A DNA stretch of 64,000 bases. It comes from Candidatus Alistipes merdigallinarum (lineage in GTDB: Bacteria; Bacteroidota; Bacteroidia; Bacteroidales; Rikenellaceae). A program made the translations under genes and the position numbers. The notes under the pieces are model-generated. The model saw only the letters and a list, made by a program, of their open reading frames with translations, had not been told where the DNA came from and made no database searches. Location: contig DWXH01000019.1 of NCBI GenBank assembly GCA_019119305.1, forward strand, positions 1 through 64,000, read 5' to 3'. Shown one piece after another: positions 8,717 through 16,680 of this stretch; the first letter of the stretch is position 1; each line of letters begins with the position of its first letter.

Positions 8717-10960
8717 TTAGCAATTCAATGCGGCTCCGGCTTTGAACCATCCGATTTGGTGGTCGTTGTAGGTGTGCACTGCTTCGAACGATTCGGAAGT
8801 CCCGTCGCTGTGGTTCAGGGTAATCGTCAGACGGCTTCCCGGAGCGAACGTAGCCAGTCCGGTTACCGAAATCCGGTCGTCTTCGCGAATCCGGTCGTAA
8901 TCTGCCGGATCGGCAAAAGTGAGTGCGAGTACCCCCTGCTTTTTGAGGTTCGTCTCATGGATCCGGGCAAATGATTTGACCAAAACAACTTTTACATTCA
9001 GAAAACGGGGCTCCAGTGCGGCATGTTCCCGGGAGGAACCTTCGCCGTAGTTCTCTTCGGCTACAACGATCGATCCGATTCCCCGACTTTTGTACTGCTT
9101 GGCAACTGACGATACGGCATCGTAACTTCCGTCCAGAGCATTCAGTACGCAATTCGTCTTGCCGTTGAACCGGTTGACAGCACCCATCAGCAGGTTGTCC
9201 GAAATGTTTTCGAGATGGCCGCGGAAGCGAAGCCACGGACCGGCCATCGAGATGTGGTCGGTCGTACACTTCCCTTCGGCCTTGATCAGCAAGCGCAAAT
9301 CGGTAAAATCTTTCCCGTCCCATGCGGCGAAGGGCTGAAGCCGTTGCAACCGGTTCGATCCCGGAGCGATGACAACTTCGCCGGTAAAATGTTCGTCCGG
9401 GGCGATGTAGCCGTTGTTTTCGACAGCAAAACCGGCTGCAGGCAATTCGTCCCCTTTCGGCTCGTCGAGCATGACCCATTCGCCGTCGCTGTTTTGCAGT
9501 TTGTCTTTCAATGGGTTGAACGTCAGATCACCGGCGATGGTCAGTGCGGTCACCAGTTCGGGCGATGCAACGAACGCATGAGTATTCGGGTTGCCGTCGG
9601 CCCGTTTGGCAAAGTTGCGGTTGAACGACGTAACGATCGAGTTCGGACGGGTGTTGTCCTTTTCGTGGCGGGCCCACTGTCCGATACAGGGTCCGCAGGC
9701 GTTGGTCATCACAACTCCGCCGATCTCCAGCAGCGGTTGCAGGATTCCGTCGCGTTCGGCCGTATAGCGGACCTGTTCCGATCCCGGGTTGATCAGCAGT
9801 TTCGCCTGGGTTTTCAGCTTTTTGCCGATCGCCTGCCGTGCAACGGAGGCTGCTCTGCCCAGATCCTGATAGGAAGAGTTGGTGCATGATCCGATCAGAC
9901 CGACCTCCATCCGCTGTGGAATTCCCTTTTCACGCACCCATGCGCCGAATTCAGAGATCGTGTGGGCGGCATCCGGAGTAAACGGCCCGTTGATGTAGGG
10001 CTCGAGCGTGGAGAGATCGATCTCGATCACACGGTCATAATATTTTTCAGGAGCGGCTTCGACTTCGGCATCGGCACGCAGCGAACTGCTCAGCTGTTTG
10101 GCGGCATCGGCCACTTCCGGGCGTCCCGTAGCTCGCAGATAGCGGTCCATCGACTCGTCGTATGCAAAGAGCGAGGTTGTGGCTCCAACCTCTGCACCCA
10201 TGTTGCAGATCGTTGCCTTGCCCGTAGCCGATAAGGATGCAGCTCCCTCTCCGAAGTATTCCAGGATGGCGTTGGTCCCCCCTTTGACGGTCAGGATTCC
10301 TGCCACTTTCAGGATAACGTCTTTCGGAGAAGCCCATCCATTGAGTTTTCCGGTCAGTTTGATCCCGAAAATTTTAGGCATTTTCAATTCCCAAGGCATT
10401 CCGGCCATCACGTCGACGGCATCGGCTCCTCCGACCCCGATGGCAACCATACCCAAGCCACCGGCATTGGGCGTGTGCGAATCGGTTCCGATCATCATAC
10501 CGCCCGGGAACGCATAGTTTTCCAGTACGACCTGATGGATGATTCCGGCACCGGCTCTCCAGAATCCGATCCCGTAGCGGTTGGCTACACTTTTGAGAAA
10601 ATCGTATACCTCGCGGTTCGTCTCGTTGGCGGTCGCCAAATCGGCCGCAGCACCCCGGTCTGCCTGGATCAGGTGGTCGCAGTGGACGGATGCCGGTACG
10701 GCCGAACGGTCGCGTCCGGCATTCATGAATTGCAGCAGGGCCATCTGTGCCGTTGCGTCCTGCATGGCTACGCGGTCGGGACGGAAATTGACGTAATCGG
10801 TACCCCGAACGAATGCTTTGGCATCCGCCGCGTCGTAAAGATGGGCATACAAAATCTTTTCGGCGAGCGTAAGCGGTGTCCTTTTAACTTCCCGTGCACG
10901 ATCGACCTTCGCTGCGAACGTTTTATATACGTTCCGGATCATTTCAATGTCAAATGCCAT
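8717..10960 (-). CDS. acnA: Aconitate hydratase (aconitase)
   Basis: Interconverts citrate and isocitrate in the oxidative branch of the TCA cycle, supplying 2-oxoglutarate for glutamate. The 747-residue chain is of the mitochondrial-like type. The three [4Fe-4S] ligands are visible as Cys359 in [11 protein letters not shown] and Cys422 and Cys425 in [10 protein letters not shown]. Substrate-binding segments include [15 protein letters not shown] (157-170) and the swivel-domain [11 protein letters not shown]. No citrate synthase or isocitrate dehydrogenase gene adjoins it in this window. It is preceded by a TATCTTTG box. The acnA symbol is by general family, not orthology to E. coli AcnA. Confidence 0.95.
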   Translation of the reverse strand: MAFDIEMIRNVYKTFAAKVDRAREVKRTPLTLAEKILYAHLYDAADAKAFVRGTDYVNFRPDRVAMQDATAQMALLQFMNAGRDRSAVPASVHCDHLIQADRGAAADLATANETNREVYDFLKSVANRYGIGFWRAGAGIIHQVVLENYAFPGGMMIGTDSHTPNAGGLGMVAIGVGGADAVDVMAGMPWELKMPKIFGIKLTGKLNGWASPKDVILKVAGILTVKGGTNAILEYFGEGAASLSATGKATICNMGAEVGATTSLFAYDESMDRYLRATGRPEVADAAKQLSSSLRADAEVEAAPEKYYDRVIEIDLSTLEPYINGPFTPDAAHTISEFGAWVREKGIPQRMEVGLIGSCTNSSYQDLGRAASVARQAIGKKLKTQAKLLINPGSEQVRYTAERDGILQPLLEIGGVVMTNACGPCIGQWARHEKDNTRPNSIVTSFNRNFAKRADGNPNTHAFVASPELVTALTIAGDLTFNPLKDKLQNSDGEWVMLDEPKGDELPAAGFAVENNGYIAPDEHFTGEVVIAPGSNRLQRLQPFAAWDGKDFTDLRLLIKAEGKCTTDHISMAGPWLRFRGHLENISDNLLMGAVNRFNGKTNCVLNALDGSYDAVSSVAKQYKSRGIGSIVVAEENYGEGSSREHAALEPRFLNVKVVLVKSFARIHETNLKKQGVLALTFADPADYDRIREDDRISVTGLATFAPGSRLTITLNHSDGTSESFEAVHTYNDHQIGWFKAGAALNC

Positions 10961-11031
10961 ATCTGTTGTGTTTTATGATTTATTTCGAATTGAAAAAACA
11001 TGTCCGCCGAAGTTGGGGACATTTCAGCGGA

Positions 11032-11039
11032 CAAAGATA
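11032..11039 (-). promoter_or_regulatory. Aconitase promoter -7 box
   Basis: TATCTTTG on the minus strand, 72 nt before the aconitase start, matches TAnnTTTG. No -33 box at the usual distance. Confidence 0.5.
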
Positions 11040-11069
11040 GCGAATTTTACGGCAAACGTTTCGGATGTC

Positions 11070-11642
11070 CTACGGATTTGTCTCCGAACGATCCATTTGT
11101 TCGGTCTGTTGTGCCGTGTGGTGCAGAATTTCGCTCCTTTTCCGATCACGAAATTCAAGAACATGTTTTATAAAGGTCTCGGGGTCATCGCAGCTGACGA
11201 TGAACAGATCCTCATAAATATCCTCGATCAGGACCAAATGTTTGCGGTCGGAGGCATAAACTTTATACATCGTCCACTCCGTAAAATCGAAATAATATCC
11301 GTAATACCCCCAAAAACCGTAACTGCCGACCAGAGGCCAAAGCCGTTTGAACTCGTTTTTACCGAAAACACGTATCTTTTCTATGTCTTCGATATGGATC
11401 CGGGTCATGTCGACGATACAATGTACCTCGACGACTGATTCATCGAGCAGAACATAGAGCGGAATCGATAGAATGTAGAGGAGGATGATGCAGAGCAGAA
11501 AGAAGAGTCCCCATGCAGGCAGATAGGCTCCGCCCAAGACGAAACCCGCACCAACCAACAACAAAGCGACGATGGTCACGGCGATGAACGTGATGCGGTG
11601 GCTGCGGCGATCGTAGCGGTATTTGTATTTTCCCGGAGACAT
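11070..11642 (-). CDS. Membrane protein with two helices and a PH-like C-terminal domain
   Basis: A 190-residue protein starting MSPGKYKYRYDRR. Two transmembrane helices (about 15-37 and 41-66) are followed by a cytoplasmic domain of beta-strand character (VEVHCIVDMTRIHIEDIEKIRVFGK, later WTMYKVYASDRKHLVLIEDIYEDLFIVSCDDPETFIKHV). That pattern resembles the bacterial PH-like domains of membrane proteins. An in-frame ATG at 11747 would overlap the upstream gene by 83 nt and add a Lys-rich stretch, so the ATG at 11640-11642, preceded by GAGAGG, is preferred. It lies 22 nt after the small membrane protein gene and probably shares its transcript. Function unknown. Confidence 0.75.
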   Translation of the reverse strand: MSPGKYKYRYDRRSHRITFIAVTIVALLLVGAGFVLGGAYLPAWGLFFLLCIILLYILSIPLYVLLDESVVEVHCIVDMTRIHIEDIEKIRVFGKNEFKRLWPLVGSYGFWGYYGYYFDFTEWTMYKVYASDRKHLVLIEDIYEDLFIVSCDDPETFIKHVLEFRDRKRSEILHHTAQQTEQMDRSETNP

Positions 11643-11664
11643 GACCTCTCTATATGCTATTATT

Positions 11665-11949
11665 CTACTTCTTTTGGCTCTTTTTTTTCTCTTCTTCTTC
11701 GGCTTTTTTTCTGAATTCGGTGAGGCGACGTTCGCGCAAAGCCTCATCGCGTTCTTGTTGGATCTGTTGCCGGTGGGCGACCATACGCAAAAAAATGGCG
11801 AAAATGATTGCCGTGACTCCCGATTCGATCAACAGCGACGAGATTTCTTTCCCTCGTTTAAACCAGTACACTTCACCGGCCCATTGAATACCAAATACGA
11901 TAATGAAAAAGAGGACCGCACTTAGGATAAAACCCAAAACTTTTTTCAT
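11665..11949 (-). CDS. Small membrane protein with a charged coiled-coil tail
   Basis: A 94-residue protein with two hydrophobic helices (about 3-24 and 38-59). The C-terminal part is strongly charged and probably helical (QQIQQERDEALRERRLTEF, then a Lys/Glu-rich end). No family recognised. It sits directly before the PH-like membrane protein gene, suggesting that the two act together at the membrane. The upstream gene ends 54 nt away, so all four genes from 14570 to 11070 may form one transcript. Confidence 0.75.
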   Translation of the reverse strand: MKKVLGFILSAVLFFIIVFGIQWAGEVYWFKRGKEISSLLIESGVTAIIFAIFLRMVAHRQQIQQERDEALRERRLTEFRKKAEEEEKKKSQKK

Positions 11950-12003
11950 AATAATCCGTTTAACTTGGTGTACAATCCGGTCGACTCGACAAAATATTAT
12001 AGG

Positions 12004-13026
12004 TCAAGCCCCGAAATATTCTTTTAAATCTTCCTGAAATTTTTTCAGGGTTTCATCCATCGAAACATACGACCGACCGCCCGCGGCGTTCCGGTGGCCT
12101 CCCCCTTCGAAGTATCGGCGAGCAAATACATTGACATCGACATCTCCTCGTGAACGCAACGAGACACGGATGCTGTGTTTGGTCTGGATGAACATGGCCG
12201 ACATCCGTATCCCCCGTATCGACAGCGGATAGTTGACAAAGCCTTCGCTGTCCCCTTGTATGAAGTTGAAGCGGCGCATATCCTCCTCTGTAAGCGATAC
12301 GTAAGCAACACCATATCGGTAATCGGTGACCATTTTGTCATTCAGCATATATCCTAACAGACGCATGCGGCCTTCGGAGAAGTTATCGTATACGCTGCTG
12401 TTCACATGTGGCACGTTGACACCCCGGTCGATCAACACCGCAGCGGCACGGAACAGATCGGAGGTCAGATAACTGAAACTGAAATTTCCCGTATCGGTCA
12501 TGATCCCGACATACAGTGCTTCGGCCATTGCCTGGTCGATCGCCTCCTCTCCGGCCAGGGCTACAATGAGCTGGTATACGATGTAAGAGGTGGAGCAAGA
12601 ATAGGTGTCTGAAAACTGCAGAGCATATCCGTCTACCGGAGGGTGCAGATGATGGTCGATCAGGATGCGAGCCGCAGTCGTATTGGCCATTGCGGTATCG
12701 GTTACCCGGTCGAGGCGATTGATCTGGTTGAAATCCATGCAGAAGATGATCTCCGCCTCGCTGATGAATCGGGCCATCTCCCCGTCCGAATCCTCTTTGA
12801 AGACTCCGATATGGCCGATGTCGGTCATCCATTCGAGAAAATAGGGATAACGGTTCGGGGCGATACAACGAACGACATGCCCCAAACGATCGAGATAGGA
12901 ACGCCATGCCAATGCCGCACCAATGGTGTCGCCGTCGGGATTGGTATGGGATAAAAGGACTATTTTTTTTGGCGTGTCGCCTAATATTGCGCGTAACTGA
13001 TCTAATTTTTGCTCTGTAATTACCAT
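12004..13026 (-). CDS. DHH/DHHA1 phosphoesterase (NrnA-like nanoRNase/pAp phosphatase)
   Basis: A 340-residue cytoplasmic metal-dependent phosphoesterase. The DHH domain shows SHTNPDGDTIGAAL (N-terminal metal site), MDFNQINRLDR and the signature LIDHHLHP near residue 124. The C-terminal DHHA1 domain ends with GGGHRNAAGG, which binds nucleotide substrate. NrnA proteins degrade oligoribonucleotides of 2-5 nt, dephosphorylate 3'-phosphoadenosine 5'-phosphate, and some DhhP relatives cleave cyclic di-AMP breakdown products. The last point matters because a diadenylate cyclase is encoded at 57495 in this window; which substrate is used here is not decidable from sequence. The gene begins 14 nt after the S41 protease. 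Confidence 0.9.
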   Translation of the reverse strand: MVITEQKLDQLRAILGDTPKKIVLLSHTNPDGDTIGAALAWRSYLDRLGHVVRCIAPNRYPYFLEWMTDIGHIGVFKEDSDGEMARFISEAEIIFCMDFNQINRLDRVTDTAMANTTAARILIDHHLHPPVDGYALQFSDTYSCSTSYIVYQLIVALAGEEAIDQAMAEALYVGIMTDTGNFSFSYLTSDLFRAAAVLIDRGVNVPHVNSSVYDNFSEGRMRLLGYMLNDKMVTDYRYGVAYVSLTEEDMRRFNFIQGDSEGFVNYPLSIRGIRMSAMFIQTKHSIRVSLRSRGDVDVNVFARRYFEGGGHRNAAGGRSYVSMDETLKKFQEDLKEYFGA

Positions 13027-13040
13027 AAAATCGTCTGTTT

Positions 13041-14570
13041 TTATTCAGCTGCCGTGGTTTGGAGATCGAGAGTCAGGGAGTCGGTAAAAATCATCCCTTC
13101 GACGCTTCGGCGGGGCCGGTTGTTACCGGTCCATTCCCGCCCGGAGGGAAGTGAAGCCGATGAAAGGCTTTTTGTCCTGGGAACGGGGGTATTGGTGATC
13201 CGGGCGAGGGCGTACCGCATGAGGAGCTCTTTCGGATCGCCCAACGGCATCATCTGGTCCTGGTTTTTAATCTCGTCGACCTCTTCATCAGGAGTAAATC
13301 CTTTGGAGTAGTCCGATTCCTTGTTTTTATTGAATGCTTGCGAATAGATCGGGTGAAGCGTTATGCCGTAGGTCGAAGAGGAGATTTCGATAGAGCCTAC
13401 GTTTTTCCCTTCGGTTTGGGTCCCGATCAGATAGACATCCATGTACGGACGGAGCGAATTGATGACCAGTTCACTTGCCGAAGCCGTATATGCACCGCTC
13501 AGAACGAACAGCCGATCCAAATCGAGGTTGTACGGAGCCATCTCTCCTTCATCTAAAAAATCCATTTCAACCATGCCGTATATTCGATCCAGATCGTCGT
13601 TCATTTTCCGGTAACAAAAAATATCTCCTAATGCGCTCCGTGGGGCGATCATGCTGCATAACAACTGACAGCTGCTGGCATACCCTCCCGGATTATACCG
13701 CATGTCGAGAATCAATTCGTCAATCTTTTCTTGTTGGAACGAGGCAAATACCTCTTTGAGTTGGTTGTCGTACGTTACATCGGACACACCATTGGGGCCG
13801 GTATTGAACTCGTTGTAGACAAGATAACCGATTTTTTTCCCTCCATAAGTAAATGTTGTATCCAATAGAATCGGGGAGATATTCATGCTTTCGGCAGCCT
13901 CGATGGCAACAGTTCCTTCATAAGTGGTTTCGTAATCATATATTTCGAAACCGTTGATCGTGTCGATCTGCCGGAGCGACATGCGCTCGACCTGTAATTT
14001 TGCTGCACCGCCGCTTTCAACCGCCGAAGTCTCATTCGCTCCGATGGGGGCCCCATTGATGCCTACGATCCAGTCGCCGCGCTTAATGCCTGCGCGATCG
14101 GCCGGCGATCCCTCGACGACAAACAAAACTCTCGCACTGACATATCTACGAGAACTCCCTGTGTAATAATAGACGCATTCCATCCCGTATTCGGATGTTA
14201 TGCCGGAGGTCGCTTTCGTATGACCGGTGCGCTCCATGTACGAGTAAAAGTAATTTTTGTCTCCCGTATGTTTCCCATCGTTATCGGTCGTATCGCGAGA
14301 AAGCAACTGGTTGAAAAATACTTCACAAGTTTGGTTGTAGTTCGGTTTTATACTTTTCGTGTGTTCGTTGTACAGGTATTGGGCAGCCATCTGCGAATAG
14401 ATCCACCGGTTCGCATCGGCATCGGTTGTGTAGGTGTCTTCCGGGCCTCCTGAATCATTGTCCACGGGGTCTTTGGTACATGAGGTAGATAATGTGCAGC
14501 ACATCAGTGCAAGAATACACAGCCTTCCCATGTATTTGTTTGCAAAAAATATCGTTTTTCTCTTTCCCAT
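13041..14570 (-). CDS. Secreted S41 (C-terminal processing) peptidase lipoprotein with PDZ domain
   Basis: Predicted lipoprotein protease of about 509 residues. The signal ends LSTSC (lipobox) after a hydrophobic core (LCILALMCCTLSTSC). A PDZ-like region includes GSPADRAGIKRGDWIVGINGA, a fit to the carboxylate-binding loop environment. The S41 core has MRYNPGGYASSC and the catalytic Ser in GAYTASASELVINSL, with a Lys further on in the KESDYSKGFTPD region. Such enzymes trim C-termini of envelope proteins. Starts at 14594, 14582, 14576, 14570 or 14531 are all in frame; 14570 (MGKRK) is chosen for its basic n-region. The NrnA-like gene follows after 14 nt. Confidence 0.88.
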   Translation of the reverse strand: MGKRKTIFFANKYMGRLCILALMCCTLSTSCTKDPVDNDSGGPEDTYTTDADANRWIYSQMAAQYLYNEHTKSIKPNYNQTCEVFFNQLLSRDTTDNDGKHTGDKNYFYSYMERTGHTKATSGITSEYGMECVYYYTGSSRRYVSARVLFVVEGSPADRAGIKRGDWIVGINGAPIGANETSAVESGGAAKLQVERMSLRQIDTINGFEIYDYETTYEGTVAIEAAESMNISPILLDTTFTYGGKKIGYLVYNEFNTGPNGVSDVTYDNQLKEVFASFQQEKIDELILDMRYNPGGYASSCQLLCSMIAPRSALGDIFCYRKMNDDLDRIYGMVEMDFLDEGEMAPYNLDLDRLFVLSGAYTASASELVINSLRPYMDVYLIGTQTEGKNVGSIEISSSTYGITLHPIYSQAFNKNKESDYSKGFTPDEEVDEIKNQDQMMPLGDPKELLMRYALARITNTPVPRTKSLSSASLPSGREWTGNNRPRRSVEGMIFTDSLTLDLQTTAAE

Positions 14571-14604
14571 GATCATTTTCATCGCATGAATCAACCCGAT
14601 TCTA

Positions 14605-14612
14605 CAAAGATA
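14605..14612 (-). promoter_or_regulatory. Promoter -7 box of the S41 protease operon
   Basis: TATCTTTG on the minus strand, 35 nt before the preferred start at 14570. It leaves too little room for a leader if the first ATG at 14594 were used, which also favours a downstream start. Confidence 0.5.
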
Positions 14613-14889
14613 GGAATATTTACGGATTTACTGACGAATAATAAAATTTAAGAGAAATATAAATCGTTGCATGTTATTCGTTCATTCCTGCCGTGCGGTT
14701 GGAAAGGACAATGTGCCTTTTACCGAATCTTTGTGGATATAACGGAATTTCTAACGATTTTGATATGTATAAGTTATGAAGTATAGGGAATATTTGAAAA
14801 ATCGAAAACATTTTGATACGGAATGTGTGTTGTGAAATGCCGTATCTTGTTTAGGGGTCGATGTGTGAATAGGTAGCTCGATGCTATAA

Positions 14890-15525
14890 TTATAAACGGG
14901 AGAAATAGCGGCACCAAGCCGTGAGTCCGCATCCGTCACATTTCGGCTTCCTTGCTGTGCAGACATAGCGTCCGTGCAGAATCAGCCAGTGGTGGGCGAT
15001 CGGTAACAGTTTTGCGGGAATGTGAGCGGTCAGCTGCTGTTCGGTTTGCAACGGGGTTTTGGCTCCGGTGGTCAGGCCGATCCGTTCCGATACCCGGAAT
15101 ACGTGTGTGTCGACCGGCATCACCGCCTTGTCGAAGAGGACGACACCCATGACGTTGGCCGTTTTGCGGCCGACTCCCGGGAGCCGTTGCAACTGGTCGA
15201 TGTCGGACGGAACCACCCCGCCGAATTCCGAAACCAACATCCGCGCCATGCCCGAAAGATTTTTTGCCTTATTGTTCGGATAGGAGATGCTTTTGATGTA
15301 GGTGTAAATCTCTTCGGGTTCGGCGGCTGCCATCGATTCGGGGGTTGGAAAGCGCTCGAACAGGGCCGGTGTCGTAAGATTGACCCGTTTGTCGGTGCAT
15401 TGTGCCGAAAGGATAACCGCTACCAGTAATTCGTATGGATTGCGGTAGTGCAGTTCGCTTTCGGCCGAAGGCATGTTCCGTTGGAACCACTCCAAAACAC
15501 CTTTGTAACGTTCGTTCGTTCGCAT
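14890..15525 (-). CDS. nth: Endonuclease III (DNA glycosylase/AP lyase)
   Basis: Base-excision repair enzyme of 211 residues that removes oxidised pyrimidines and cleaves the abasic site. The helix-hairpin-helix is LPGVGRKTANVMG (about 115-127), containing the catalytic Lys; the catalytic Asp is in VDTHVFRVSERIG. The C-terminus has the [4Fe-4S] loop with spacing C-x6-C-x2-C-x5-C (CTARKPKCDGCGLTAWC). It starts 13 nt after the lrgB stop codon, so it is probably the last gene of that transcript. The 295 nt between its stop and the S41 gene hold nothing else that I can identify. Confidence 0.97.
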   Translation of the reverse strand: MRTNERYKGVLEWFQRNMPSAESELHYRNPYELLVAVILSAQCTDKRVNLTTPALFERFPTPESMAAAEPEEIYTYIKSISYPNNKAKNLSGMARMLVSEFGGVVPSDIDQLQRLPGVGRKTANVMGVVLFDKAVMPVDTHVFRVSERIGLTTGAKTPLQTEQQLTAHIPAKLLPIAHHWLILHGRYVCTARKPKCDGCGLTAWCRYFSRL

Positions 15526-15538
15526 GATCTTCTGTTTT

Positions 15539-16228
15539 TTACATGATTTTTTCGAGAATCGGTACCAGAACGGCAGTGGCCAAACCCATCAGTCCGATGG
15601 CCAGTCCGCTGATGGCCCCTTCGACGGCTCCCAGTTCCATGGCCCGGGCGGTTCCCAAAGCGTGTGCAGCTGCCCCCATGGCCAAACCTTTGGCGATGCG
15701 GCTCTCTACGCCGATTTTTTTCAGTACCCAAGGGCCTACGATGCCTCCGAAGACCCCGACAACGATCACTACGACTGAAGTCAGTGCCGGAATCCCGCCC
15801 GAATTGGCCGAAACCGACAAGGCGATGGCCGTAGTTACCGATTTCGGTTCGAGCGAGGCTACGACGGCGGGTTCTGCCCCCATCCACCGGGCGATCAGTG
15901 CCACGCTGACGATGCCGACGGCACTCCCGATCAGTATGGCCATGACGATCGAGATGACGTTACCCCGGATGTTATAGATCTGGTCGTGCAGGATGTAACC
16001 CAGCGCTACGACCGACAGCCCGAGCATGAAGTCGATGATTTGCGTCTGTTGCATGTAGTGTTCGTATTCGATGCCGGTGAGCCGGATGAACCCGATCAGG
16101 ACCAGTATCGAGACGAATACCGGATGCAGCAGGGCGCAGTTGATTTTGCGGCGGAGCTGGATGGCTCCGAGGTAGACCCCGACGGTGAGGGTCAACAAGA
16201 AAATCTGTGAATTAATGAGTTCTTGCAT
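15539..16228 (-). CDS. lrgB: LrgB/CidB-family membrane protein
   Basis: A 229-residue polytopic membrane protein with about six to seven hydrophobic helices. Family signatures are LEPKSVTTAIALSVSANSGG (about 125-145) and GIVGPWVLKKIGVESRIAKGLAMG AAAHALGTARA near the C-terminus. LrgAB/CidAB proteins affect murein hydrolase activity and cell lysis in Firmicutes; in plants and some bacteria relatives act in glycolate or pyruvate transport. Its start overlaps the 3' end of the lrgA-like gene by 17 nt, implying translational coupling. Confidence 0.93.
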   Translation of the reverse strand: MQELINSQIFLLTLTVGVYLGAIQLRRKINCALLHPVFVSILVLIGFIRLTGIEYEHYMQQTQIIDFMLGLSVVALGYILHDQIYNIRGNVISIVMAILIGSAVGIVSVALIARWMGAEPAVVASLEPKSVTTAIALSVSANSGGIPALTSVVVIVVGVFGGIVGPWVLKKIGVESRIAKGLAMGAAAHALGTARAMELGAVEGAISGLAIGLMGLATAVLVPILEKIM

Positions 16229-16589
16229 CTTTTTTCTGTTCGTTTTTTGCCGAATCTCTTTTTGATTCGAGCTTTTGTTCGACTAATCCGACAACCGCGA
16301 TAACCAAGACCGTGCTCACCAATGAAGCGACGATGATGGCCAGCATGTAGCGGCTTAACAGGGTGTAAGAGGTGATGAGTCCTACGCCGACAGGGACGAA
16401 AAAGAGCATCATGTTGTCGAGCAGGAATGAGGAGACCCGTTTTACGGCTCCCGGGCGAACCCATTTCAGCGACAGAGCCGCAAACAGCAGGACCATACCG
16501 ATGACGCTGCCCGGAACAAAATTGCCGATCAGCGCCGAAATCAGACAGCCCAACAGATAAAACAACAAGATTAAAAATAATCCGTACAT
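16212..16589 (-). CDS. lrgA: CidA/LrgA-family holin-like membrane protein
   Basis: A 125-residue protein with four predicted helices. Typical elements are the N-terminal LLFYLLGCLISALIGNFVPG and GMVLLFAALSLKW, and FFVPVGVGLITSYTLLSRYM. It pairs with the LrgB homologue, whose gene overlaps its end. After the last helix there is a Lys/Glu-rich cytoplasmic tail. Role by family: a small membrane partner in controlling envelope hydrolase activity or export of small organic acids; the sequence does not settle which. Confidence 0.92.
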   Translation of the reverse strand: MYGLFLILLFYLLGCLISALIGNFVPGSVIGMVLLFAALSLKWVRPGAVKRVSSFLLDNMMLFFVPVGVGLITSYTLLSRYMLAIIVASLVSTVLVIAVVGLVEQKLESKRDSAKNEQKKDARTH

Positions 16590-16680
16590 GTTTTGGATTT
16601 TAAACTTAATGTGTTTTGTATTTCGATAAAGTCGATTCTGTATCAGAATGGAAGAACGAGGTTCGTGTTTTTTAGGAAAG

